Positions 26,231 to 38,416 of a stretch of 64,000 nt of DNA are shown here, in pieces. The position numbers and the translations under genes are program-made. The stretch comes from Sordaria brevicollis. Taxonomy: Eukaryota; Ascomycota; Sordariomycetes; Sordariales; Sordariaceae. The stretch lies in the NCBI GenBank assembly GCA_033439795.1, contig JAUTDP010000005.1, positions 124,001 through 188,000 of the forward strand. The letters are read 5' to 3'. The first letter of the stretch is position 1. Each line of letters starts with the position of its first letter. Below the pieces are notes generated by a model that was not told the DNA's origin, made no database searches, and saw only the letters and a program-made list of their open reading frames with translations.

Positions 26231-27702
26231 AATGAATCGGAAGATTTTACTAATATTATATTTACTATAATAATTAGGAATTAAAAAAACGTATAGTAGG
26301 TAAGATAATAGTAAATATTTAATAAATATATTACGGGAATTGAGAATATTCGCATATATTTTGATAACCGACGGCCATTTTGCGCAAAACGGTAATAGAC
26401 CTCCTCTTACTAAAGTTCGAGGAGAGGAGACCCATATTTTATAGGGTAGGTCCGCTGAGCGCCGTGGACGGAGGTTCTGTAGAAGAGACTAAGAGATACC
26501 TTATCGGTAAAAAAAAGTTCAACGGTATTAATAAACGAAGAGAAGGAGGTATTAATATTAAGAAAAAATAACGATAAGGGCTCCTATACAAAGGAAGAGG
26601 GCGGGCTACAATCCCCCTATTATTATATTTAATAGCGGCGAAATTAAAGAGGAATTAAACCTTCGAAAATAAATAATAATAACTTCGAAAAAAGTATTAA
26701 AGATAATAATCAATAATAAATAATATAGAATAATAATTTCGAAGACCGATTTATTTATTAGGATTAGCGCATTTAGTAGTAATTTATACTCTAATATATT
26801 TATTCTACTCGCGGATAAAGAGGATCTACAAATTACATAGCGGGGTTAATATTTAATTACTATATTTACTATAATTATAATCCGAATCGGTAGCGCAAAC
26901 GAAGACCTTTTCGTCTTCGGTTATAATATCGCTTTTATTATTGTAATTATCTTTTTAATATTAAACCTCTAATTAAAAATTAACGAATTAAAGGAATTAA
27001 CGGTAAGGAAATATTAAAAAGAAAATTAATAAAATTATTAAAAAGAGGATATAAAAGAATATTAGGGAATATTAAAGAAGGAGGGTTATATATATATTAA
27101 AGAGAGGGTTATATATAATTAATTAATTAATTATCGATTTTAGTAAATATATAAATTAAATATTAATACGTATATAAGCAAACTTAATTTATATATAGAG
27201 GCAAATAATATATTTAAAGTTTTAAATTTCGGATTCTAATTAAAATCGAATAATTAATAGCCTTTTTGAATATAAAGAATTTAAATAATTAATTTAGGGA
27301 CTAATTATCTAAATACCCGAAAAATCGAATATTTAGCGGATTTTTCGGTTATAATCCTATTTTTTAATTAGTTAAATGCATTAGACCGCTATAAATACCT
27401 TAAAAGTGCGCTATAATTTTACCGATTATAGAAAGTGGAGAAGGTTCGTCGGGGTAAATATAATAGTCTTTATATTAATATAAGGGAGGTAGTTAAGAAG
27501 GTGTTAAAAATCGATTATTTATAAACGTTACGCCTAGTCTTCGAATGCAATTCAATTTTGGAGGTTATGTAATATAGCACGTAACTTTCAACCAATTAGA
27601 TAGCGTAGATAGAAGTGTCTTAGCTGGCAGAACCCCCTATTACCCCCCTGTTAAAAAATATAGGGCGGGAACCGCGCTAATAAACTTACTAGGGCTGATG
27701 TA
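26231..27702. other. Mixed stretch with less-mutated islands left of the Copia element
   Basis: Two islands keep CA/TG and higher GC. One is about 26,360-26,620, holding a 63-codon open frame without an ATG start (TTG at 26,380). The other is about 27,530-27,702 (GCAATTCAATTTTGGAGG, CTTTCAACCAATTAG). Between them a weak + strand coding-like patch lies about 26,730-27,010, followed by AT-rich DNA with ATTAATTAATTAAT-like runs near 27,115. No gene is recognised. The second island directly abuts the Copia LTR and is probably the original flank of that insertion. Confidence 0.45.
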
Positions 27703-27859
27703 TATTATCAAATTGTATGGGAGAAATTAATTAATTCTATATATCTGTGTGTAATTGTGGAGAATAGGATTCTAGAGCTCTAGTCGGGGGAGCTGGGGGT
27801 ATCCCTTATTTGCCAAAACCTTCTAGGTAGTTAGTAATATTAATTAATTATATACTAGT
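27703..27859 (-). repeat. 3' LTR of Copia element D, outer part (157 of 198 bp)
   Basis: It aligns without gaps to 59,070-59,226, with almost only C/T and G/A differences. The outer end keeps CTGTGTGTAATTGTGG; the inner end is converted (AATTAATTA where the other LTR has GACCAGCTG). It includes the first CTAGT duplication of element B. Confidence 0.9.
27855..27859. repeat. Target duplication CTAGT, left copy (element B)
   Basis: It is identical to 35,099-35,103. The uninterrupted Copia LTR has TTGGT at the same place (59,222-59,226). Confidence 0.92.
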
Positions 27860-28112
27860 TGTTACGAGCGACGTAGTTACGAGAGACAAGTTTAATACGT
27901 TGAATCTAGGTCTATTATAGAATTACAAAATGAAGAAGAAAAGAAGAAACGAGTAAAGGGTACGCCCCGCGCCAGGGTTTTATATTTAGGTACGGGCGAT
28001 TTACGAAGGCGGCACGCAGTTACGTACGTTAGTGCGGTTAATTTTTATTAAATAACCGCCCGAGCGATAACCGGTCTACTAAATAGGGACTTTATTTATT
28101 AGCGTTATAATA
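27860..28112 (-). repeat. 3' LTR of element B (253 bp)
   Basis: It is the gap-free partner of 34,846-35,098. Its outer (left) end is little mutated (TGTTACGAGCGACGTAG) and its inner end heavily mutated, the reverse of the partner. Confidence 0.94.
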
Positions 28113-28126
28113 TTACCCCCCCTTCC
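28113..28126 (-). promoter_or_regulatory. Polypurine tract of element B
   Basis: On the - strand TCGGAAGGGGGGGTAA lies directly before the 3' LTR. This is the site expected to prime plus-strand DNA synthesis in LTR retrotransposons. Confidence 0.8.
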
Positions 28127-28129
28127 GAA

Positions 28130-31100
28130 AAAAATTCGCCCCGAATTTTCGAAATATTAGAATTATTATTATATATAAAGTAGGTCCTTTATTTTTTGGT
28201 ATTTATTATCCTCTTTAACCTTTTTATATTTTTTTTTAAAGGAATATTATTATCCGGGTAGTCCTTATCGAATTCTTTTACCTCTGCTTTTTATAATTAT
28301 TCTTTTAAATATAGTAGCGGGCCCGGGTATTTTAAATACGCTTTATAGTAAATTTATAATAATTTAAGTAAATTTTTAAAATTTTTAGCGTTATAAAATT
28401 TCGGGTCCGGGTCGTATCCCTTTTAATTTATTCGGTATTAAGGCTTATTAAAATATATCCGAAAAGTTAAAATTTCTTTTATTTCCTATTTAATATTATT
28501 ATTAATATATTTTCTTATTAATTTTTTTAATTTTTAGCCGGGTAATAAATTATTAAAATATTTCCTTAACCGATTTATATAGAAAATGTCTATTCCCCTT
28601 TACCCTTTTAGGATTTCTAATTTAAATAAATAATTATATTTCTCTTTAATTTTAAAGTATTAGTTAATTAAAGGAAAATTGAATTTATAGTTTAGCCGGT
28701 CGGTAAATTCGCTCCGTTTAATAATAAATATTTTATTTTTAAAACCGAAATCCGGGACGCGTTAATATTTATTTATTTATTTAGTTATTCGTTCTTAGGC
28801 TTTAATAATATATTCTTTAGCCTTTTCTACGAAATTTCGAATCCGTTCTATTATTCCCTATATATTTTCGCGGCTAAATTTCTCTTTAATCGTTAGCCGA
28901 ACGCTATTAAAATTTATATATATTTCTTAATTTAGGGTATTAAATATAAGGAACCCTTTTAATACTTCGTATAGTTATATTCTTCTTAAATTATTATATA
29001 ATATTCTTATTTAAATAGCGTTTATTATTAAGATCGCTTCCAATTAATTATCCTAAAAGTAGTTAACGAAAGGGCGAAAATATTAATCGAAATATTCGTT
29101 TATAATTTTTACCTATTTAATAATCTAATTATAATTTAAGGAAGTTAAATTTTATTAGATATTAAGAATTTTTATTAATTCGTTTATAAAGTTTGAAATA
29201 AATTAGGGACTTTTATTTAAAATAATTTCGTTTAGTAGGTTATAAATATAATATAGACCTTCGTAATATATACGGACTATATTTTTAATAATTACTATAG
29301 TAAAATAAGGGATAATTTATAATATTTTATTTAATTAATTTATTATTATAAATATATTATCGAATCCCTATTTATTTTTGGGTATCGATTTAAAGTTTAT
29401 AATTAAATTCTATTAAGTATATTAGGCCGTCGGAATAGGCTTTAATTTGCCGGGTATTTTATTACGGAAAACCTTCGAAGTATAATATATTACGTAATTA
29501 ACGACGGAATGGTCGACGTTATTAATTATTTTTAATTATTAATATTATATAGAAATTAGGCGTTTCGTTTTATTCTAGCCCGGATAAACGGTAATAATCT
29601 TCGTATATAGTTTATAAATAATTTAGGCTTTTAGGGTATTAAATAGTATAATAAGTTTATTAAAACGGATAAGGATTTTATTAATAATAAATTAATACCC
29701 GTTTTCCCCCCTTTTAATTATATTTTGGTAAATTTCTAAATTTAGGTAAATTTTATTTTCGAATATAAAACGATTTATTAAAAAGTATCCTTCTAGGCGT
29801 TCTTCGTAGTTGCTCTCCGCGATTTCTAAGTTAATTTTTATAAGGGTTCCTAAAGACGAAATAAACGCGTAGACGGTAATAATATTATTAATTATATTGT
29901 TAGGTTATATTATATAGCCGTTTTTTAAGTTTTTAAAGAATTAAAGGGTACGTTAAGCCTTTTATTTAATTTTTTAGCTTTTTAAATCTTCCGCTTTCCT
30001 TAATAAAGTATTAATTATTCTATTCTCCTTTCTTAGTTAATATAATATAACGAAATAGTATTAGGATAAAAATTCTATTTATTTTACTTATTATAAATTT
30101 AAAAGTCTTTTAGTACTAAATTATTTAAATACTTCGTTATTTGTAAAGATTAGGAAGGGTTCGTATAGATTAATAAATTTTACCCGCTAATATTATAAGG
30201 CTTTAATAATAATTATTAATTCTTTATTGTAAATTAAATAATTATATTCTATTTTATATATAATTTCGGAGTAAAAGGTAACCGGACGCTATTCGTTATT
30301 AATTAATTAGAATAAAATTCCTATTATTATTTTATTTAAAACGTCCGTTTCTACCCGTATTGGCCATTTATATTTAAAATGCGTTAGGATAGGTATTAAT
30401 AGTAGTTGTCCTTTAAATTCTTTAAAGGTAATTTGGTAGTCCTTATTTTAATTGAAGATTTCTCTTTTTTTTATTATTATTATTAATAATTTAGTAATTT
30501 GGTTATAATTTTTAACGAAGCGTTGGTAAAAGTTATAGAATTTTAAAAAGGATTATATTTTTTATATATTTATTAGAATTTACTAATCCTTTACAACTAT
30601 AATCTTTTAAGGGTCGATAGATATATTATTAATCCTGATAATAAAATTTAAAAATTTAGTCTTTTCGATATAAAATTCGTATTTATTTAAATCCGCTTAT
30701 AATTCCGCTGCCTCTAATTTAATTAATACTTTTTTAATATAGATTTTATATTCTTCTAAATTATTCGAAAAAATGAGAATATTATTAATATATATATTAT
30801 AGAAATTATTAAAATATCTTATTAATATTTTATTAATATACCGCTAGAACGTTAATAGTCCGTTAATTAATTTAAAGGGTAGGATTTTATATTTGTACGT
30901 ACTATATTTCGTTCGGAATATTATAAATTCTTCGTCGTTAGGGTATATATAAATTCGATAGAAGGTTTATTTAATATTGATTTTCGAAAAAATTTTCGCT
31001 TAATTAATCCTAGTAATAATTTTATTAATTAGGGGAAAAGGGTATTTATCTTTTTTTATAATAGCGTTAAATTTTTAATAGTTTACGTAGAATTTCAATT

Positions 31101-32330
31101 TATTATTAGCCTTAGGTATAAAGAAGATAGGCGTAGCCTAAAGTGTAGAATTACTTTCGATAAAGCCTTTAATTAACGTTTTATTTACGTATTTCCGATA
31201 AGCCTTTAATTTATTAATTAATATTTTATATAATAAATTATACTTAAGGTTTTTAGGCTTTATTCCGTCCGTTAAATTAATTTTATAATTATTAATATAA
31301 TAGTCCGGTAGGGTATTGGATTCTTTTTTATTAAATACATTTAAATATTCGTAAATATATTTAAGGATTTCTTTTTTAATTCGCTTACGTAATTCTATTT
31401 CGTTTTTAACGAAGGTTTATCTTTTATAGTCGTTAATAAATCGGTTAAATTCGTAAAGATTAATTACTTTTATATATTCTTATTTAATAAATATAAAAAA
31501 AGCGTCGGTATTAATTATTATAAAGTTATTATAATATTTATATTATCTTACGCTATTTTTTTTCAATTAGTATCGGCTTTGTACGTCTTCGCTTTAGAAG
31601 GGGTTATTTTTTCGTTTAATTTTTAATATTTTAATATATTTTCGTCGCGTAGGTATTGCATCTTCCTCCTTTATTTTTAGGGCGTATTAATTTAATAATT
31701 ATTATTTTATTTTTATTAAATCTTTATTTTTTTTACGTTAAATCGGTTATTCCTTTAATTCTTCGAATAATTCGACCGGTCGGCCGGGTTTTATTGAGGG
31801 CGATGGTATTACGTTCTTAATAAGTATTTCGAATTTTTAAATATATTTATTAAGAGCCGATAATATTATAATTATTTTATCGAAAATAAGGTTAGCGTTA
31901 ACGATATCGATTAAAACTTTATATTTTTTTAATTAATATTTATTTAAAATAATATTATACTTCGAATTAACGATAATTATTATTTCTTTATTAAATTGCT
32001 AACTTTATATTTTAATAATTCCCTTTAAATATTAATTAATCGTTTTACTATATTATCCGGTATACTTTCCTATAATATAAGGATAAAAATTATATAGTTT
32101 TTTTATTCTTTATTTAATTATATTATTAGTAAAATCTTTATTTATAAAGATATTACTATTTATTCCCGAATTAATAAGTATATTATTCGTAAATAAAGTT
32201 TTTCTATTATTATTTATTATAATATAGGATGTAATTAACGTAGGTTTATTTAAATAATTTTTTAAGAAACCTTTATTTACTTTTATACTCTTTAATAATA
32301 TTTCTTTTAAATTCTTTTTAGAATAAATAT
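28130..32330 (-). pseudogene. Pol relic of element B (PR-RT-RH-IN-chromodomain)
   Basis: This is the clearest Ty3 polyprotein of the window. Reverse transcriptase starts near 31,130 with FFIPKANNKLKFYVNYQKFN, matching VPKKDGKLRFCVDYRGLN. It continues with KINIKQTFYRIYIYPNDEEF and LPFKLINGPLTFQRYINKIL (family LPFGLTNGPATFQRYIND). The catalytic box near 30,800-30,763 is YINNILIFSNN, both Asp codons changed to Asn. RNase H covers about 30,300-29,950 (VTFYSEIIYKIEYNYLIYNKE). Integrase follows to about 28,500. A chromodomain near 28,440-28,220 shows GYDPDPKFYNAKNFKN and YPGPLLYLKE, the fungal 'GYDPDPEWYPASNFKN' type. RIP stops are comparatively few. The encoded enzyme copied and integrated the element, with the chromodomain directing integration to H3K9-methylated chromatin in this class. 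Confidence 0.92.
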
Positions 32331-34690
32331 TTATTAATTTAATCCCTAAGAGGGAGTTTAATATTCTTAAAATAATTAATTTTCCATTTTATTATCGGCC
32401 GGTTTATTATCCCTTCTATTTTTACGGCTATAATAATCGATAAATTCGTTAATACAATTGGGGTTTTTACTATAGCGGTTAAAATAATTATAGAAACGAT
32501 ATTTAATTTCCTTATATACGAAATATTTATTTTCTTCGAGTAATTTATAAACTTCTTTACGAATTATATCGGGGGCGCGATAGGAATTACTTCGGTTACC
32601 GCTATTAATATTAATATTATTATTAATAATATTATTAGAATTTTTATTAGAATTATTAAAACTTTTAATTTTATTAAACGAATTCGTAAAAGAGGAAGTA
32701 TTTTTATTTTTATCTTTATTATTTTTCTTAGCTTCATTATTATGGAAAATATATTAATTAATTTCGACCGCTTTTTTAATTATTAAAGCGTATTAATTAA
32801 AGGTAATATCCTCCTATCTATATCCTTAAAGGAAGGCGTTTTAAATAATACCCGGGAGTTTTTAATTGAATTTTTATTTTTATAAATTGAGAGGGTAATT
32901 ATATTTTCCTATTAAGTATACGAATTTATTACGGAATTTTTAGAAATCCCCGTTTATTTCGAATTTTAAATCGTTAAATTTATAAATAGCCTTTTCCTTT
33001 CGATTATAATTATAATATTCGGCGTGTAAATAGGCGAATAATTTATTAAAGGTTTTAATATTATAAAGACTATCGGCGAAATAAAGTTTAAAATCCTAAA
33101 TAATTTTATTAACAATACGATTTTCGATATATATTTTCTTAACTTCGTTATTAAAGAAATAATCGGTATTTAATTTAAATTTATTAAAAATATAATAATA
33201 TTAAATATTAAAAGTAATAATATTTTTATTTTTTTCGTTATAAAAATAAGGCGGATCCTTCTTTTTAATTAATAGGCGTTTCCAGTTAGTAATAAAAAAA
33301 TCGGTAATAAATATTTCTTTATAATACCTTTTATTATTATTATTTTTATTATAATCGGCGTAGTCGTAACGTTCGAAGTTTTTAAGGGTTAAAAAAATAA
33401 CCTTTTTTTTACGAAGATTAATATTTTCTTTACGGAAATCGATATTTTCTTTAATTAAAATAATAATTACGGTATATAAATCGGCGACGTTATTATTTTA
33501 AATAATTATTATTCCTCTTAATTCCTTAGTTTAAATTTTTATAATTATTAGGTTATTTTTAATTTTAGCGAATTCTTTTTCCTTTTTAATTAGGTTATAA
33601 CGGGTTTCGTTCTATTTAGCGAAGAAATAGGGGTAAAATAAATAGCCCTTAATTGAAGAATTATCTTTTTATTCGTAAAAGGTACTTTATTTATCGGTAC
33701 GGCCGTTATTAAATAGGGTATTATTTTAAACCTTTCCGTAATTAAATAAGTCATCATTTTAATTATTATTAAACGGAATATTATTTTAAATTCTTTTATT
33801 AAAATAATTAATAATTTAACGTAGTACGGTAAATTAAATTTGGAATTTATAATTCTTTTTACGTAACGCAGCGTTTTTATAACGTAAAGTTTCGTAATCG
33901 TTTAATTCGAAATCGGGATCTTTATTTCTATAAGCTTTTAATAATTAATATATTAAAAATATATTTTTATTTTATTCCTTGCGTAAATCTTTATAAAAAC
34001 GTTTATTATTTATTTCGGCGCCCTTCTAATATTTTAATAAGTTAGTAGCGTATTTATATATTTATTTTAAATTAATATTTAAATTAATAACGATAATTTA
34101 ATATTTTTATTATTAGGAAAGAATAGCCTTAAATAAAATAGTCCGCAATTTAATTTCTTCGAAAATAATACGTACGCCCTTAAAATTTTCGATAATAAAT
34201 TTAAAAGTATTAAAATTTATTAATAGGATATTATTATTATTTTATTTTTAATAATTTTAGCCCGTAATTATTAAAATTTTAAAAGTAAAGGTTAAATAAC
34301 CCTTATTATATTGGGCCTAATATTTCGTAATCGTATTAATTTTTATATATAGGAAGCCGAATAAGTCCTTTATATTAAATATATAACGAACGTCGGCGAA
34401 TTTATTAATAATTTCCTAATTAAAAAATATAATAATTTCGTTTATATTTTCTAGAATATTATAATCCTTTAAATTAAATTTATCGATATTACGTAATTGG
34501 GTATTCTATTTCTCTTTAAGGGTGCCGATTATAATATCGCTAAGCGAATAACGTTTAAAAGTATTATTTTACTAAATAATTATATTAAGAATAATAAGTA
34601 TATTTGTAATATCGAATTTAATTTATTCGATTACGAATTTATTAAATATATTCTTCTTCTAAACCTCGTTTATCTAAGCGCTTTCGATAA
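32330..34690 (-). pseudogene. Gag relic of element B
   Basis: The - strand relic lies between the 5' LTR and Pol. Near its C-terminus (about 32,600-32,440) an Asn-rich linker is followed by KYFVYKEIKYRFYNYF, which fits a degraded CCHC zinc knuckle (CFVCKEIGHRSYDC type, Cys codons changed to Tyr). The upstream part is a charged, helical Gag-like stretch with many TAA/TAG. Gag forms the particle that packages element RNA. A 66-codon + strand frame at 34,497-34,697 overlaps it and is taken as an antisense shadow. The leader between 34,700 and 34,845 is short and relatively GC-rich. Confidence 0.75.
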
Positions 34691-34845
34691 TAAATAATTT
34701 AACGGTTTTAGCCGCGGCTACCTTTTTGTCGGGGGTATGCGCTATTATAATTAATTGTAAAGGTATATATTATAATTACTTTAATCAGTAAATAAATTTA
34801 GGATATTTGGATACTTCTTTAATATATTAAGAAGGATCTTATAAT

Positions 34846-35098
34846 TATTACGAACGACGTAGTTACGAGAAATAAATTTAATACGTTAAATTTAAATTTA
34901 TTATAAAATTATAAAATAAAGAAGAAAAGAAGAAACGAATAAAGGGTACGCCCCGTACTAGGGTTTTATACTTGGGCGCGGGCGACCTACGAAGGCGGCA
35001 CGCAATCACGTACGCTAGTGCGGTTAACCTTTATTAGGTAACCGCCCGAGCGACAACCGGTCCGCTAGACAGGAACCCTGTCCGCCAGCGCCGTGATA
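34846..35098 (-). repeat. 5' LTR of element B (253 bp)
   Basis: It is the partner of 27,860-28,112. The outer (right) end keeps CCGCTAGACAGGAACCCTG where the other copy reads TCTACTAAATAGGGACTTT. Confidence 0.94.
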
Positions 35099-35103
35099 CT
35101 AGT
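35099..35103. repeat. Target duplication CTAGT, right copy (element B)
   Basis: It is followed by CTATACTATTTTAGCC, which matches the continuous Copia LTR at 59,227 onward. Confidence 0.92.
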
Positions 35104-35144
35104 CTATACTATTTTAGCCTAAAATACTACCTTAGAATTTAATA
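35104..35144 (-). repeat. 3' LTR of Copia element D, inner part (41 of 198 bp)
   Basis: It aligns without gaps to 59,227-59,267 (CTATACTGTTTTGGCC there, CTATACTATTTTAGCC here) and completes the 198-bp LTR. Confidence 0.9.
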
Positions 35145-35189
35145 TACCCCTTTATTCGAAGACCGTCTCAATTACCCTTTTAGGGTCGA

Positions 35190-35721
35190 GAATAAAGCTA
35201 TTTATATATTTCCTATTCCCTTTAATTAATTTACCGTTACTTCTCCTATTATAATACCTAAATATTTATCCAAATCTTCTATTTCTAGAATCTTTTTATT
35301 ATTATTTACTATAACCGGCCGTAATAACTTTATAAATATCCTTAACAACTCTTTAAATTTCTTATACTCTAATACTCTAAATACTTTTATTAATCTATCC
35401 GCGGGTATTTCCTTTATCTCTAAATAATTAATTTTGAGGGTTTCCTTTTCGATAATCTCTTTTCGAAGTTAATATCGATAAATATCGATATACTTTATTT
35501 TAGTAATAAAAGTAGGAATTTCCTTAGTAAGTATTCTAATAATCTATTAATTATTATATTTTATAATAGGGATAGGGTCGTTAAATAATTTTATATTTAG
35601 AGCCTTAATAAGTCGATTAATGAATAATATTTTTTTAATAACCTTTTTAATAATATAAAGCTCTACTTTTATTATTAACGTCGCGATAGCGGTCTACTTA
35701 GTAATACTTTAATAGATAAAT
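35190..35721 (-). pseudogene. Copia element D: C-terminal RNase H part of Pol
   Basis: From the junction leftwards the - strand reads SITKQTAIATLIIKVELYII, the degraded form of the Copia signature KQxTVxxSTTEAELYAL. Then come KKILFINRLIKALNIKLF and a KIKYIDIYRYQLRKEI box (family TKHIDIRYHFIREQV), and finally PADRLIKVFRVLEYKKFKEL (family LADGLTKAL). The frame joins the 54,491+ segment exactly when element C and one TAAAT are removed. The remaining 3' end down to about 35,150 is untranslated sequence and polypurine tract. Confidence 0.88.
35717..35721. repeat. Target duplication TAAAT, left copy (element C)
   Basis: It is identical to 54,486-54,490 and lies directly outside the LTR. Confidence 0.92.
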
Positions 35722-36003
35722 TGTCACAGGATTAGACCTATGCCATACCCAGTACACGCACTAACCACCTTTACAGGTGCCCAACTCCCTAACGGCCATT
35801 CACAATTATAGCACACATACTATAGCACAATATAGCCTAAATCTAGTCACTAGTAATTATATATAATATTACGTAGGCGTATATAAATTAGGGTATAGGC
35901 TCGCGCCTATATATCTAACCCTCTACGTATATTTCCTATTTCCTCTCCTTTATACTTTAATATATATCCTAATTTATACCTAACGTATATTCAGCCTATA
36001 ATA
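35722..36003 (+). repeat. 5' LTR of element C (282 bp)
   Basis: The first ~110 bp are almost unmutated (TGTCACAGGATTAGACCTATG against TATTATAAAATTAAATTTATA in the 3' copy). The inner end is mutated. Confidence 0.95.
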
Positions 36004-36249
36004 ATTTGAAGTATTAAATTATTACGCTACGCGTATATATTAAAAAAGATTACGATTATTATATTCTAATCCTAAAATATTAAAGACTCGATTACTAAAC
36101 GATTATAATAATCGTATACCGGTCTCGTATATATTAAACTAAATAAAATATTAAAACGAATATTATTATTAAATCGTTCGTACCCTTTTTCTTTATTTTA
36201 TATTTATTAAATATATTAATTTAAACGATTAATATCTTCTTTAAACTAA

Positions 36250-38154
36250 TAACTTTCGGTTCCCCCTATTATAAATAATTTTATCGTTATTACTACTATT
36301 AGTATTTTTATAATCGTATTCCCGGATAACTTTATTTATTTAAATTTAATAAATACTTTATCCGCTCTCGATTCTATTATACTCCTTACTATTACTATTA
36401 TCGATTAAATTTTCGATTTTACGTTAAACCCCGCTTTTTAATTAATATTAATAATTTTTATTAAATTTATTTATTTTAATATCGTCGAAGTAAATATTAG
36501 GGTATACGACTTCGAAATTGAATTTTAATAAATTAAATTCAATTTCTAAAATTTAAAAAGCGCTTACGCTACGCTCTAAACTAAATATAATCTTTAATTC
36601 CAAAACGTTATAGCCGATTATTAATACGCTATTTCCGACTTCGAAATTAAATTATCTAATTTTAAAAATAATTTCCATTAAGCCTTAAAACATTAAACCG
36701 AAAAATATTAAAAGACGATTATTAATCTTTATTAATATATTACTTAAATTTAATTAATTTAAAAAAATTTATTCAACGTAATTATTAATAACGAAATAAT
36801 TACCCCCATTCCCCTTATTAATAACCTTACTAATAATAATAATTATAAATCAATATTATAAATAATAATTATACCCGCTTTTAATAATACCGGTAATTCG
36901 GTTAAATACGCCGCTAAATTTCGTCGTTAAAATATTAATATTTAATTCGTTTAAAAAAATAACCCGACTTTATTTAATATTATATATATTAAATACTTTT
37001 TAATCGCTTATTCTTTAATTAATAAACCCTTTAAAATTATCGAATTTAAATTCTTTAAAGTTTTATTAAGAAAGGATTTTAAATAATTTATAACCGAGGA
37101 CCTATTTAAATAAATAAATAAGAAGTATAATAACATTAATATTATTATTTAATCCCGCCGCGAATTCGAAGAATTAAAGTTTAATAAAATAAAATAGTTT
37201 AATTTCGAGGATAAATTTATTATTTTAATCGATTACTATAATTTCGACGATAATATAAAAATCTATTACCTCCGCGCCCGTTTTAACGATTATTTATATA
37301 ACGCTATCGTTCTATAACGCCCCTAACCTAATAATAATAAATTCGACGAATAATTCATAATAACCTACGATTTAATTAAATAATTAAAAGAAAAGGATTA
37401 ATACAATAAAATTATTAATAACTCCCGCCCTATTATTAATATTAATATTAATACGTCCGCCTCCGGTTTAGGCTCCGCCTCTAATATTATTTTTATTCCC
37501 GAATTTACTATTAATTAAAATAGTTCCGTTATAAATTTTAATTTTATATCCTTTATTAATATTTAAATATCCTATATAATCGATAAAAATATTTTCGAAT
37601 AGCGTATAAAATCCGGCATTTATACCCGTTACGGCTGTAAAAATTACTTTATTATTAAATATAAATTTTATATTAATTTTAATAAAAACCCGCCTATTAA
37701 CCGTTAGAAGAAGGATAAAGAGGCGAAGGATAAAAAGAATAAAAATAAGGGTAATAATAATAACTCTAATAATAATAATATTAATAAATAATAGTAACGT
37801 CCCGTTTAAAATTAATACGGTTATAATTAATATAATTAATATAATATTAACGCTATAAATACGGGCGGCGTTCCAATTTACTATAATACCCCGGCCCCGG
37901 GTAATTATTATATACCCCCCGTCTACTACCCCAATTTTATATACCTTTACAGCTTTATAGGACCGGTTATAAGCGATAAAAATAGTTTTATTAACGGCTA
38001 AGGAAATATATAGCCTCCTATTTAAATTGCAATTGGAGGCTACTATTTATTAAGTATAAAGATAAATAATAGAAGAATATCCTTATAAAGTTAAATATTA
38101 TAAAAATTTATTAATCTTTTATAAATAACCGTTATAAATATTTTAATTTATTAA
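36250..38154 (+). pseudogene. Gag relic of element C
   Basis: The + strand frame between the 5' LTR leader and the element E insertion is Gag-like with RIP stops. A zinc-knuckle remnant YTRYGCKNYFIIKYKF lies near 37,620-37,670 (CxxCGxxxHFxxxC type; one Cys survives, others became Tyr). It is followed by a Lys/Asn-rich linker and a Pro/Tyr-rich stretch near 37,880-37,960 (NTPAPGNYYIPPVYYPN). The frame leads into the E insertion near 38,155. The leader 36,004-36,250 shows nothing recognisable; no primer-binding site could be matched to a known tRNA. Confidence 0.78.
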
Positions 38155-38159
38155 ATCTT
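38155..38159. repeat. Target duplication ATCTT, left copy (element E)
   Basis: It is identical to 49,492-49,496. Confidence 0.9.
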
Positions 38160-38402
38160 TATCAAATGGCATAAGCTCACAACGTAAAGTCCTTAATAGA
38201 CTGGATAATTATAGAATACGATAATTAATTCAGGAGAGAAATCGAATCGAGGCTCGACCTCTCGGCTATCTACTTATATATAGGAATTAATTCGGGTCGT
38301 CCCTAACCCGACTCTTACAATACTTAAAGGAGAAGGTGAATCTACGACCGATTTGATATCGAATCGTAGCTCGTCCCGACCTATTCCCTCCTTCCCTTCA
38401 TA
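38160..38402 (-). repeat. 3' LTR of element E (243 bp)
   Basis: It is the gap-free partner of 49,249-49,491. It carries mostly G-to-A changes on the + strand (TTAATAGACTGG) and keeps most C residues. Confidence 0.93.
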
Positions 38403-38416
38403 ATTACCCCCTATGT
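38403..38416 (-). promoter_or_regulatory. Polypurine tract of element E
   Basis: The - strand reads CATAGGGGGTAAT immediately before the 3' LTR, as in elements B and C. Confidence 0.65.

Larger units (their letters stand above)
27860..35098 (-). mobile_element. Element B: Ty3/Gypsy chromodomain retrotransposon inserted in the Copia 3' LTR
   Basis: LTRs of exactly 253 bp (27,860-28,112 and 34,846-35,098) and the perfect duplication CTAGT bound a 7,239-bp element. On the - strand the LTR starts TATCACGG (TGTCACGG before RIP) and ends GTAACA. Gag then Pol read leftwards and a polypurine tract precedes the 3' LTR. The Copia LTR without B at 59,070-59,267 is an empty-site control. Confidence 0.95.

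Noticed and set aside
26380..26571. 63-codon + strand open frame in a GC-richer island.
   Set aside because: It starts at TTG, not ATG, has no family match, and its length is within chance for unmutated DNA.
34497..34697. 66-codon + strand open frame.
   Set aside because: It is antisense to the Gag relic of element B and has no recognisable features.
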